From Anaerolineaceae bacterium 4572_78 (GTDB lineage Bacteria > Chloroflexota > Anaerolineae > 4572-78): a stretch of 50,343 bases of DNA. The position numbers were made by a program, and so were the translations under genes. The notes under the pieces are model-generated. The model worked only from the letters and a program-made list of their open reading frames with translations, was not told the DNA's origin and searched no databases. The stretch spans positions 1 to 50,343 of the forward strand of contig NBMH01000047.1 of assembly GCA_002084875.1 (NCBI GenBank), written 5' to 3'. Positions 36,006-44,901 of the stretch are shown in pieces. The number at the start of each line of letters is the position of its first letter. The stretch's first letter is position 1.

Positions 36006-36895
36006 ATGAAAATATTAGTTACAGGTGGTGGTGGATTTTTAGGTCGTTATATTGTTGAGCAATTACTTGCACGAGGTGATGCGGTTACTGTTTTTGCTAG
36101 GGGAATATATCCCGAACTAGAACAAGTTGGAGCCACACTGATACGAGGAGATATTAGCGATAAATCAGCAATTAGCCAAGCATGTCATGGCATGGATGCA
36201 GTTTTTCATGTGGCTGCAAAAGCAGGTTATTGGGGAACATGGGAGTCATTTTACAGACCAAATGTTATTGGTACTAAAAATATTATTAACGCCTGTAAGG
36301 CAAACAGTGTGCCAAAATTAGTTTATACTAGCTCGCCTAGCGTAGTGTCAGATGGAAAACCAAAAGAAGGCATCGATGAGTCTTATCCATATCCTAACCG
36401 TAATATTGGGGGCCACGCGATACCCAACTTTTGCCCAGAATGATTGCTCGTGCTAAATCAGGTCTATTGTTTCAAATAGGAGATGGCACAAACAAATCTG
36501 ATATAACCTATGTGGAAGATGCTGCACATGCTCATCTTCTGGCGTTGGATGCATTGGAGATAGGCTCAGCTGTTGCTGGTCAAGTGTATTTTATCACCCA
36601 TGATGAGCCTGTTCTTCTTTGGAATTGGTTAAACAATTTCTTTCGTCAACTTGACATTCCACCCGTTACGCGTAAAATACCTTACTTTGTAGCTTATATG
36701 CTTGGTTGGATATTTGAATTAGTTTATCGTAGTTTTAATCTTAGTGGAAAACCACGCATCACACGTCTTCTAGTCAATGCTTTGGCAAATACGCATTATT
36801 ATGATATATCCCGAGCTAAGCATGATTTGGGATACCAGCCACAAGTAAGCATGGAAGAAGGCTTGGAAAAAACGGTGGATTATTTCCGTGAGTGA
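36006..36895 (+). pseudogene. SDR / 3-beta-HSD-type NAD-dependent epimerase, catalytic block deleted
   Basis: Frame 1 codes [20 protein letters not shown] (Rossmann motif, residues 2-13) to [20 protein letters not shown] and SYPYPNR, then nonsense. The second frame takes up with [20 protein letters not shown] and runs to 36895. Extended SDRs of this type have about 35 residues between these points, holding the catalytic YxxxK and the RPxxIxGP approach. The break lies near 36402-36410. Without Tyr and Lys there can be no oxidoreductase activity. It may act on a sterol-, dihydroflavonol- or sugar-like substrate; the substrate is unknown. Confidence 0.8.
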
Positions 36896-36900
36896 TAAAT

Positions 36901-36959
36901 TGGAGGTCAAAGCTTGCTTTGACATGAAAAAGCAATCTTTTTCGCTCCATGTGCGACCA
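36901..36959 (-). repeat. MITE core fragment, AAGC/GCTT variant, inverted
   Basis: Reverse complement of type A text: GTCGCACATGGAGCG, GAAAAAG-ATT-GCTTTTTC, ATG, TCAAAGC-AA-GCTTTGA, CCTCCA. It sits six bases after the SDR stop. Confidence 0.75.
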
Positions 36960-36983
36960 TGCCATGTAACATTACACAGCACT

Positions 36984-39075
36984 TTATCTTGGGCTGAGTG
37001 TCAAAGACAAATCTTTTGTATCCCTTAATTGAATCTGCCCTAAATAAATTTCTACTTGACCATTCAGTGTCAAAGGTGCCAATGTATCAGGATGATATAC
37101 GACGGCATGTACAGTATACATCCCATAAGGAATTTGCGGCGGCAATAATAACAGGTAATATTCATTGACCGATTCATGTGGTGTCCAATACATTGTCCCT
37201 TGATGCCAATTGTGGTAAAGTACTCTATCCTTCTGCACCACAACATCACCATGTTGGGAAATTAATCTGATAGAGGCTTTATAATTCACTGTAGTTTGGG
37301 TAATCGGCATGTATGTTATCCCCACAGCAACCGCATTTGTGGTAGCTATAACCGTAGCACGTTGAATTTGAATCATGTTATCTAAAGTAATATCTATCAC
37401 ATTCTCGATTTGTGGTAATGTAAATATTGTATATTTGTTGGGCAATTGATACGTTTCAATATCGTAGACAGGATAGGTTTTTGTATCTAATCGTTGTGCC
37501 TTGCCTGTTTCTAACAAAAATGTAAAAAGCTCTTTTTCATCTGCTTGGTGATGTTTATCTTGTTTCCACCGAATGACATTGAGCTTAGTTTTGCCATGAA
37601 CACTATTTGTCAATGATTGAGCAATTGTCGATTCATCGATTATGATATATTCGTAAGGAAGTGTATTTTTCTGAAAGTTTTTGATGTTCGGAAACAACAA
37701 CGCTTGCTTTGTCGGGAAGTTTAATCCGTAAGATAAAAAATCTAGGGTGTAATGCCGAGCCTCATGAGACGCTCGTAAATCCATTGGAATAACAGTAGTA
37801 TTATTCGATTCGGTTTCGTTGCTAATGTGATGAGCAAGCTCTTCGGCATATACGTCAAACGACATGTAATGGTCAATTTCGTTTGTCCAGTAAATAAAAT
37901 AATCATCATAAGTATGATAACTTGTTAGTCCAAAAATCAATGTGATTAAAACCATGATGGGAGGCACAGTGAGATGAAATAGATTGTGAATTTTTATGAT
38001 AGAATAACATAATCCCAAAGCAACCAACAAGTATGTAGCGGGAATAGTACCAATTAATCGTAGATGATGTGGGGCATCTTCGGGAGCTAAAATGCCTGGC
38101 AAAAGCATGACAGACCACCATATCAACAAAAACACATACACGGGTTTATGCCAATTGCGAATCGATATGATTATGCCGATGACAAAAAAAATAGCGAGAT
38201 AGGGAGGCAGGTACGGTTTATATGGAATATTGCCAAGTGGGTTTGGGTCTCCTGTAAGGCTGACAAAAGTTCCAAGTGTGGTTAATGTGGTTTGTCCAAG
38301 TAATCCCCAAAAATTACCATGATGAACATTAGGGCTAAAAATTGAGACGGCACCCGCTCTATCCACAAAGGCATGAGGATGCTGTAGAAAAAATAATCCA
38401 AGTGGGGCAAATACCAGAAAAGCAACTATAAGCATGACAGTTAAGTTTTTCCAATGTTGTGTTATATTCGACAATGAAAAACAAAAAAATTGTCACAGGC
38501 ACAAATCGCCCAGCCAAATAAGTATAAATTAACCCGCCTGTGAAACTTCCTGCCCAAATAAAATCCCTCCGCCGATGCGTTCGTAGCCCTTTCCATAAAA
38601 AGCCAATTGCTAAGGTGGCTACCATCGGATTTGATAAGGCTCGAAAAGCTATCCGACTATATGCAACATGCCAAAATGAAGTGGCTACTCCCAGTGCTGC
38701 TATGATAGGGAGTAGAAGTATGAAGTTGGAAATTGACTCTGATTCCTGATTCCTGATTCCAAACTCCCAAGATAAAAAATAAACTGCTAAAACAGTTCCT
38801 ACTCCCATTAAGGCAGTGTATAGCCGCAGGGCAAAGCGAGTCGGTCCGAAAATCCAAAAAAGCGGCTGAACAAGATAAGCCATTAATGGTTCTTTACCTC
38901 CACCGATGAACCACCAAATTTTATAATCTCCTGCGGTCACATCTAAAGCGGCAATTCCTTCAGCACCTTCATCAAAATTTAAACCAGGAGGAATACTATC
39001 CAGATATGGTATGCGAAAAGCGATGGCAATAACAATAACTACAATAATCAATGCATTATTTAGTGGTTGTTTCAT
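36984..39075 (-). pseudogene. GT39/PMT-like membrane glycosyltransferase, split by a one-base frameshift
   Basis: The first frame from the ATG at 39075 gives MKQPLNNALIIVVIVIAIAF, then the PMT-type external loop SIPPGLNFDEGAEGIAALD with the acidic D-E pair, and six more membrane segments to VTIFLFFIVEY. The rest continues in another frame: ITQHWKNLTVMLIVAF on through further membrane segments and a soluble C-terminal domain of about 250 residues, ending at 36984. Nothing appears missing at the join (about 38470-38480), so a single-base indel explains it. The full product would be about 690 residues, a normal size for this GT-C group using polyprenyl-phosphate sugars. It is either a recent mutation or a sequencing error. 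Confidence 0.75.
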
Positions 39076-39206
39076 AAATCATTTCACAAAGAGGCAATAT
39101 TATTTCATCAGACTAGCACCAATATGTTGCATCTCATGTAAAAATGTGAGTAGCTTTTTTTGTGGTTCTTTTGCTATCACCAAAGTATCATACATCAGCA
39201 TAGCAC

Positions 39207-39306
39207 ATGTGGTCGCACAATGGAGCGAAAAAGCTTGCTTTTTCATGTCAAAGCAAGCTTTGACCCTCCAGTTTATCTTGTCAAAAAACAGCATTGAACA
39301 GCCCTA
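39207..39306 (+). mobile_element. MITE-like element, type A, left end missing
   Basis: GTGGTCGCACAATGGAGCG, intact core GAAAAAGC-TT-GCTTTTTC, ATG, TCAAAGC-AA-GCTTTGA, CCCTCCA, then TTTATCTTGTCAAAAAACAG and CATTGAACAGCCCTAG. Its right end supplies the stop codon of the neighbouring DUF5996 remnant. Confidence 0.8.
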
Positions 39307-39477
39307 GGGCAATGTAGAACCAATAAATCCATGAGGGGTCGGGTAGGCAATGGCATAAAAATAAGGACGAGGAATCTTCTTATCTCCAGTTGAGAAGCCA
39401 AAACTCATTTGTTCATCTGTCTGGTTTTCATCATTAGTGTCAATATTGTGAACAAGGCGACCTGAAAACCAATACAT
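39304..39477 (-). pseudogene. C-terminal remnant, DUF5996-like
   Basis: 57 codons from an ATG at 39477: MYWFSGRLVHNIDTNDENQT, then EQMSFGFSTGDKKIPRPYFY and PTPHGFIGSTLP, stopping in the MITE end (TAG at 39306-39304). FSGR...SFGFxxG...FYAxAxPxP resembles the last quarter of DUF5996 proteins (normally about 300 residues). A 26-base palindrome (39484-39509) stands where the gene should continue upstream. Too short to be active; identification is tentative. Confidence 0.45.
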
Positions 39478-39483
39478 TTGTTG

Positions 39484-39509
39484 CCCTTCAGGTTTTAAAA
39501 CCTGAAGGG
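39484..39509. repeat. 26-base perfect palindrome
   Basis: CCCTTCAGGTTTT and its exact complement AAAACCTGAAGGG. It resembles the CAGGTTTTTAAAAACCTG core at 30382. Confidence 0.7.
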
Positions 39510-39525
39510 TCTAACTTAACGTCAT

Positions 39526-40098
39526 TTACTCAATCTGTAATAACTCTACCTCAAAGACTAATGTAGAATTAGCAGGAATAATTCCTCCGCCCACATCACT
39601 GTCTCCATAAGCTAACTCAGGTGGGATAACCAGTTGTCTTTTGCCACCCACTTTCATCGTGGAAAGCCCTTCATCCCAACCACTAATCACTTGTTTTAAA
39701 CCTAACTTAAATGTGAAAGGTTGACCTCTATCTAAGGAACTATCAAATTTTGTTCCATCGTTATGTAACCAACCTGTGTAATGCACCGTTACTGATTGCC
39801 CTTGTTGAGGATAATCTCCCTCACCTTCTGTGAAGTCATAATATTGTAAACCGCTATCAGTGGTAACATAATCTGCTTCATCAACACTTGTGAGATTTTC
39901 AGGGTATCGCAAACCCGTTTCAGTAACGATATCTTCTTTTGTAGCTATAGGCTTAGGTTCTTCTGTAGGTGTTGAAGTTTCCACATTTGTTTCATCAGAC
40001 ACGGTTTGAGGGGTAGATGAGGCTCCACAGCCTAGCAAAGTTAAAATACTTACAACAATAATACTTAACAATATAAATTTACTTGATAATCTTTTCAT
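39526..40098 (-). CDS. FKBP-type peptidyl-prolyl isomerase lipoprotein
   Basis: 190 residues. A signal peptide of 23 residues ends in the lipobox LLGC (Cys24), so the protein is lipid-anchored outside the membrane. A Thr/Pro/Glu-rich tether (25-75) is followed by one FKBP domain (about 82-190): VTVHYTGWLHNDGTKFDSSL, VISGWDEGLSTMKVGGKRQL, PPELAYGD, and IPANSTLVFEVELL. It catalyses cis-trans turnover at proline in exported proteins. Active-site aromatic and Asp residues (Y and D of YTGW/FDSS, W of GWDEG, Y of LAYG) are present. It is downstream of rpoD on the same strand, 186 bases away with palindromic repeats between, so it probably has its own promoter. Confidence 0.93.
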   Translation of the reverse strand: MKRLSSKFILLSIIVVSILTLLGCGASSTPQTVSDETNVETSTPTEEPKPIATKEDIVTETGLRYPENLTSVDEADYVTTDSGLQYYDFTEGEGDYPQQGQSVTVHYTGWLHNDGTKFDSSLDRGQPFTFKLGLKQVISGWDEGLSTMKVGGKRQLVIPPELAYGDSDVGGGIIPANSTLVFEVELLQIE

Positions 40099-40168
40099 TT
40101 GTAATCCTTTTAATTCTAAAAAAATGTAACTACTAAACCAAGTAGGTTATAAAAGGTAATGGTCAAAT

Positions 40169-40194
40169 AAGAAAGGTTTTTAAAAACCTTTCTT
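40169..40194. repeat. 26-base perfect palindrome downstream of rpoD
   Basis: AAGAAAGGTTTTT and its exact complement, within the context GGTCAAATAAG...CTTGTTTTAA. A near copy stands upstream of rpoD at 41655-41686. Confidence 0.75.
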
Positions 40195-40210
40195 GTTTTA
40201 ACCATAACAT

Positions 40211-40248
40211 GTTTGCTTTTTCATGTCAAGGCAAGCCTTGATGCTCCA
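40211..40248 (+). repeat. MITE core fragment, GGC/GCC variant
   Basis: GTTTGCTTTTTCATG, then TCAAGGC-AA-GCCTTGA and TGCTCCA. The left half of the first hairpin is lost. Confidence 0.7.
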
Positions 40249-40284
40249 AGAATTGCTATATCAGGAATTCTGATGTCATGGTAC

Positions 40285-41613
40285 TCACAAATAATCCTTC
40301 AAACGGCGGCTACGTAAAGGATGACGTAATTTGCGAAGTGCTTTTGATTCAATCTGGCGGATACGTTCACGGGTCACACCAAACTCTGCTCCCACTTCTT
40401 CCAGTGTGCGGCTTTGCCCATCTTTCAAACCAAAACGCATAATTATAACATTACGTTCACGTTCATTTAATTGTTCTAAAGTTTCACTCAACAGTTCTTT
40501 TAATAATTCTTTATTGGCGGCTTCAACAGGAGCAATTATATTTTCATCTTCAATGAAATCACCAAATAAGGTACTTTCCGCATCCCCAACAGGACTTTGC
40601 AATGACATGGGTTCTTCTGAGATACGTTTGATGAGACGAACTTTACTGGCTGCTCGCCGCCAGCGTCGTTCAATAGCTGGATCAAGAGGTGTTTTATCTG
40701 TTATATAACCTTCAATTGCTTCTAAATCCTCCTCAGAAAGGATGTCCATTTCTAAAGCAGATTCCTTAGAACTCGCATCGCGTCCTTTCTCTTGCAATAA
40801 ACGACGTTCAACCCGTAACAATTTATTTATCCTTTCTACCATGTGAACAGGAATACGGATAGTGCGTCCTTGGTCAGCGATGGCACGGCTTACAGCTTGT
40901 CGAATCCACCAAGTAGCATAAGTAGAAAATTTATAGCCTCGTTTATAATCGAATTTTTCAACTGCCCTAAGCAAACCAACATTGCCTTCTTGAACCAAAT
41001 CCAAGAATCCCATACCTCGTCCCATAAATCGTTTTGCCACACTTACAACCAATCTTAAATTTGCCTCTGCCAATTTGCGGCGTGCTTTTCCCCCTATTTT
41101 AATCAAATATTTTGCTTTATTTTGTTTTATTTCCGTCTGTAATATTCCGTTTACAAGGTTTCGTTCTGATTTTAATCCTGCTTGAATTTGTTTTGCTAAG
41201 ATGACTTCCTCTTCAGCTGTCAATAAATCAACCCTACCAATTTCACGTAAATACATACGTATTGGGTCTTCACCTAACTGGGTTAGAAGAATTTCTGGGG
41301 ACTTGACATGTTTCACCTTCACGGGAGGAGATTCCTTAAGTTCCTTTTCAACTCTCTGTAACTCAACATCATCAGGTTCAATATCAGGTAAGCTACCTAT
41401 TGGTACTGTATCAAAGTCATCTGTTTCTTCATCCTCAAAATAATCTTTATGTATAGCCGATGCTACACCTTCAACAGAAGATGTTACATCATCATCTTTT
41501 GTAAGAAGCATATTTCCACTTGTGGAAATGATGTCATTTGGATTAGAACTTTTTTTTAACATTGATTTATGTTTGTTTAGTTCCGGTTTTGTGTGCTCAC
41601 TTTTTGTGGACAT
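40285..41613 (-). CDS. rpoD: RNA polymerase primary sigma factor RpoD
   Basis: 442 residues, the housekeeping sigma factor. Acidic N-terminus (about 1-100), region 1.2 ([21 protein letters not shown]), region 2 ([39 protein letters not shown]), region 3 ([16 protein letters not shown] ... [10 protein letters not shown]) and region 4.2 ([30 protein letters not shown]), complete to the C-terminal LKDYL. It is the downstream partner of dnaG, the classical macromolecular-synthesis pairing, 86 bases after the end of the extended dnaG frame with a palindrome in the gap. The promoters in this window with TTGAxx-17-TATAAT are what it would read. Confidence 0.97.
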   Translation of the reverse strand: MSTKSEHTKPELNKHKSMLKKSSNPNDIISTSGNMLLTKDDDVTSSVEGVASAIHKDYFEDEETDDFDTVPIGSLPDIEPDDVELQRVEKELKESPPVKVKHVKSPEILLTQLGEDPIRMYLREIGRVDLLTAEEEVILAKQIQAGLKSERNLVNGILQTEIKQNKAKYLIKIGGKARRKLAEANLRLVVSVAKRFMGRGMGFLDLVQEGNVGLLRAVEKFDYKRGYKFSTYATWWIRQAVSRAIADQGRTIRIPVHMVERINKLLRVERRLLQEKGRDASSKESALEMDILSEEDLEAIEGYITDKTPLDPAIERRWRRAASKVRLIKRISEEPMSLQSPVGDAESTLFGDFIEDENIIAPVEAANKELLKELLSETLEQLNERERNVIIMRFGLKDGQSRTLEEVGAEFGVTRERIRQIESKALRKLRHPLRSRRLKDYL

Positions 41614-41654
41614 TATGACTCCTTATTTGAGAAAATTATACAAAGTAACGGTCA

Positions 41655-41686
41655 AACAAGAAAGGTTTTTAAAAACATTTCTTGTT
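41655..41686. repeat. 32-base near-perfect palindrome between dnaG and rpoD
   Basis: AACAAGAAAGGTTTTT faces AAAAACATTTCTTGTT with one mismatch. It carries the same GGTCAAACAAG lead-in as 40169 and a partial third copy at 16731. It could act as an operon processing site. Confidence 0.7.
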
Positions 41687-41699
41687 TTAATAATAGGTA

Positions 41700-41878
41700 T
41701 CAACCTGACGTATTCCAATGGTGAGTAGATATCACTTCCTTTGCCTTGTATAATCGTTTAAGCTGACTATTTACTTCAACAGTCAGCACCTGATATTTCA
41801 AGACCGCATCATGGTCTTGGGCTATATAAACTTGATTGTACAGAAGGCTTAGTTCGTCCAAAATTTTTTTTTGCGCTC
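41700..41878 (-). other. C-terminal end of dnaG in the -1 frame
   Basis: After the A9 run, the -1 frame reads KKILDELSLLYNQVYIAQDH and on to STHHWNTSG, stopping at 41700, about 58 residues. The helical, charged text fits a DnaB-binding C-terminal tail better than the zero-frame ending KKKFWTN. The two frames join at the A9 run (41872-41864 on the minus strand), a slippery A-AAA-AAA sequence. Confidence 0.6.
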
Positions 41879-43513
41879 TACTCTCATGCGTACCACAAGA
41901 CTGAATAAATCTTTTTCTATTTGCTCTTGTGTAACAAACATGTTTTGATATTGTTTTTGCCAAAGATACTGCAATCTATCTAAATGCGGTTTCAAGTGCA
42001 TGTCAACTATTTGATACAAATCATCAATAGCTTGATGTGAGTTTGAAACCCATGCTTGAATATTACTAAATAAACTACCATGTGCGGTGCTAAGAAAGTC
42101 ATTTTTTGTTAAACCCTCAATCGCATTGTAAAAAAAGCGTTGATTGACTCGTTGCAAAATATTGGGTTGCCCAATTAACAATGCCAAACAATGTTCTTCC
42201 AAACTAACCTCTTGGAGTAGCTTTGTCATATTTGATGTAGGGTCAGATTTTCTACTCACAACAACATTACTAGGTCTCTGCAACTCCAGACGTAGCACAC
42301 GTTCATCAATTTTTGTTAATTTGGCAAGTTGTTTCAGATGGTGATTTTGCTCAACGGGGTCTTTTACCTGACGGAGCACTGGTACTAAAGTACGAAGAGC
42401 ATGTGATTTACCTTTTGCAGTACTTAAATCACTTTCTGCAACAATTGTTTGAATTTGATAATCAACCAACGGAAGAGCATTTTTAATAAGCAATTCCCAC
42501 ATGGCTTTATCTTTTCGCAAAATGTCATCAGGGTCTTTCCCCAATGGTAATGTTGCTATTCGAATATCAACATCAAGATAGTTTTCATAGTGAACACCTT
42601 TAGCAGTGAGATTATATTCTAAACGATTACTCAACGATTCTTTGACGGTATTTATTCCTCGCAAGGTAGCCGTTTTACCGCCTTGTTGGTATGCTTGCAA
42701 AACATCCATGTATCCCTCAACAATAACCACCTGCTTTGTTTGGCGAATCTCTTTTTTTGCCATGTCTAATCCATATAGTATAGCACTTTTATCAAACAAA
42801 GCATTTTGAGGAGAATTTAGATACTTAGGTTGTTGATTTTTATGCAAAGCACGAGCTCCAAATCCAATCACCTGCCCATTAATATTCCGAATGGGAATAA
42901 TAAGCCGATGTCGGAATCTGTCATAAGTTTTTTGTGTATCTTGTTTTTCTACAAGTAATCCCACTTCCAATAAATCATGCTCAGTATATCCCTTTTCGAG
43001 CAAGTAATGTTTGAGTGCATCCCAGCTATTTGGAGCATAACCTAATTGAAATTGCTGAAGCGTGTTTGAGCTAATGTTACGCTCGGCGAGATATTGCCGA
43101 ATAGATTCATTCTTTTTAATATCAAGCAGGTTATGGTGAAAAAAGGTAGCTGTCCTGGCGATGATGTCATATAATTTTTGTTTGCGTTTATCGGTTTTTA
43201 TTTGTTCAGGAGTGGGTTCTTTTAATAGAACACCCGCCCTATCAGCCAATACCTTAAGGGCTCCAGGAAAATCGTAACCTTCTTGACGCATGACAAAATT
43301 GAATATGTCACCACCTGCTCCACATGCTCCAAAACAATGCCATGTTTGGCTATCAGGATAAACCACAAACGATGGGGTTTTTTCAGTGTGGAATGGACAT
43401 AATCCTTTATAAATACGTCCTGCCTTTTTGAGTGAAGGCACATAGCTAACTATCAAATCAGTTATATCTAACCGACTTTTAATTTCTTCAACAACACTCA
43501 CAAAAATTAGCAT
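41849..43513 (-). CDS. dnaG: DNA primase DnaG, TOPRIM core partly deleted
   Basis: 554 residues in the zero frame (about 610 with the -1 tail). It makes RNA primers for replication. The zinc domain is intact (C39, H42, C60, C64). The TOPRIM fold starts with catalytic E266 in VVIVEGYMDVLQAYQQG, but then jumps to GKTATLRGINTVKES. The expected NVVASMGTALT...LALDADxAG block, about 37-40 residues with the metal-binding DxD, is absent, and the frame is kept. Downstream LPLGKDPDDIL and the C-terminal helicase-binding region are present. Without DxD the enzyme should not bind its catalytic metals. As DnaG is essential, this points to missing sequence, a second copy or an unusual mechanism. The start may also be the GTG at 43501. 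It pairs with rpoD. Confidence 0.88.
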   Translation of the reverse strand: MLIFVSVVEEIKSRLDITDLIVSYVPSLKKAGRIYKGLCPFHTEKTPSFVVYPDSQTWHCFGACGAGGDIFNFVMRQEGYDFPGALKVLADRAGVLLKEPTPEQIKTDKRKQKLYDIIARTATFFHHNLLDIKKNESIRQYLAERNISSNTLQQFQLGYAPNSWDALKHYLLEKGYTEHDLLEVGLLVEKQDTQKTYDRFRHRLIIPIRNINGQVIGFGARALHKNQQPKYLNSPQNALFDKSAILYGLDMAKKEIRQTKQVVIVEGYMDVLQAYQQGGKTATLRGINTVKESLSNRLEYNLTAKGVHYENYLDVDIRIATLPLGKDPDDILRKDKAMWELLIKNALPLVDYQIQTIVAESDLSTAKGKSHALRTLVPVLRQVKDPVEQNHHLKQLAKLTKIDERVLRLELQRPSNVVVSRKSDPTSNMTKLLQEVSLEEHCLALLIGQPNILQRVNQRFFYNAIEGLTKNDFLSTAHGSLFSNIQAWVSNSHQAIDDLYQIVDMHLKPHLDRLQYLWQKQYQNMFVTQEQIEKDLFSLVVRMRVERKKKFWTN

Positions 43514-43761
43514 ACACTTCTATCGTTCACCAACAACAGCAGCGTATTTCTCCTTCTTTCGGTTGACAACCACAATTAATCATTATGTGGTCTTTAAAAT
43601 AGAGGTTAACTAAGGTGTTTTCTCAATGGACTTGAGGGGATGCAAAGTTTATTACCCATGCCACTTGTTATTTTACATGAATGTGGCAATTTTTGCAAAT
43701 TTTTGCCAAGTGGATTTTAGATTAGGGATTAATTGTCGGTCATCAATACATCAGAGATGAC

Positions 43762-43790
43762 GTAGGGGCAGGTTTCAAACCTGCCCCTAC
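43762..43790. repeat. Perfect 14-bp hairpin with one-base centre, followed by GC-rich repeat
   Basis: GTAGGGGCAGGTTT, C, AAACCTGCCCCTAC. It is followed to 43850 by CCCTACGAGGAGAAGTTCCC and GGGGTTAGGGTGGGGATGAA, another copy of the GC-rich family. The remaining 43514-43761 shows no gene. Confidence 0.7.
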
Positions 43791-43892
43791 GAGGAGAAGT
43801 TCCCCTCTCCTTGTGGTGGAGGGGTTAGGGTGGGGATGAACAGTTACAAAGATTTTCTTGTTTTCACCACAGAATCTTAAGACTTGACATTC

Positions 43893-44819
43893 CTAATCTT
43901 CGTTTCTAAGAAACTGTTGTGGAGGTAGTTGAGCCGAAATGGCATTTTGGATAAGATGCGATTTCTCACTAGGTGCTAGTACATTTGGTTCAGGTGTAGT
44001 ATGTAATTCCGATGACGAGTCGTCGTTTGAGATAGGTGTTGAGGTGCTTGTTTGAGTGGGTGTCAAAGTAGGTGTAGGTGTTAAGGTAGAAATATCAACA
44101 GTTTGCTCGATAACCATCGGGGTGATTTTTCGTGACGCACTGTCTTCTGATAATGTACTATCTTGATGAGATGCAAGACCAATGCCCTCTACAGTTGCAG
44201 TGGTAGGGTTTTGGGCAATACGTGAATAATCAACAGTTTGATAGGTAGCTGTAGGCGTGACATGTGCCAGTTGACTTGGTAGCCAGTTAGGTAGATTAGC
44301 AGTTTGAACAACCTTACGTGGTGTTGATGATGGCAATTGTTCAACTTGAGCAATCACCTGAACATCAGTTTCCACTGTGTCTACCTCCACTTTATCCACA
44401 ATAACCTCTACGACTTCATCTTCATGCACTTCCGCCACAGGAATTGGCAAAGGCACGTTAGCATACATATCAGAGTTTGCAACGGGTATAATTGGTGTTG
44501 ACAACACCATAACTGCACTGAGCGATGACTCTTCAGCAATTGAATTAATTGGAAGTTGAGCTATGTACGGAGTCAATGTGTTTGTTGGCCACCGTCTTGG
44601 TGTGGCAGTTAAAGTAAATGTGGCACGCTTGGTTGCCATTGGCGTTCCTGCATACTGCACCAACGCGGGATGTTCATAATCAGGAAACATATATGGTCTG
44701 GGCAAAGTTGGTTCAAACCATAACAAAGCCACCAAGGTGAAAACAACCACGTTTAAGGCTGACATGTATATGATGAGAGCAAGCCATTGCCATCGCTTAA
44801 ATTGTGGTACTTGTGACAT
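43893..44819 (-). CDS. Thr/Pro-rich single-pass membrane protein, unknown function
   Basis: 308 residues from the ATG at 44819, chosen for AAGGAAGGA just upstream; an earlier in-frame ATG (44861) would overlap the leader. Short cytoplasmic N-terminus (MSQVPQFKRWQW), one membrane helix (LALIIYMSALNVVVFTLVALLWF), then an extended outside part rich in Thr, Pro, Val and Ser with TPTPTLTPTQTSTST near the end. No folded domain is recognisable. It follows a protein of the same plan (44902-45672) by 82 bases on the same strand, so both probably belong to one surface structure. Such stalk proteins are common in Chloroflexota; the function is unknown. Confidence 0.6.
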   Translation of the reverse strand: MSQVPQFKRWQWLALIIYMSALNVVVFTLVALLWFEPTLPRPYMFPDYEHPALVQYAGTPMATKRATFTLTATPRRWPTNTLTPYIAQLPINSIAEESSLSAVMVLSTPIIPVANSDMYANVPLPIPVAEVHEDEVVEVIVDKVEVDTVETDVQVIAQVEQLPSSTPRKVVQTANLPNWLPSQLAHVTPTATYQTVDYSRIAQNPTTATVEGIGLASHQDSTLSEDSASRKITPMVIEQTVDISTLTPTPTLTPTQTSTSTPISNDDSSSELHTTPEPNVLAPSEKSHLIQNAISAQLPPQQFLRNED

Positions 44820-44901
44820 TAATCCTTCCTTTCTTTTTTTGCGTGTGCGATATCGTTTCATTAATGATTACCTCGCTGGTGGTGGTATATTACTACCACT
44901 A

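Noticed and set aside
6055-43513. Introns or inteins as the cause of the broken genes
   Set aside because: Sequence is missing rather than added at every break, so removal of an insert cannot restore the proteins.
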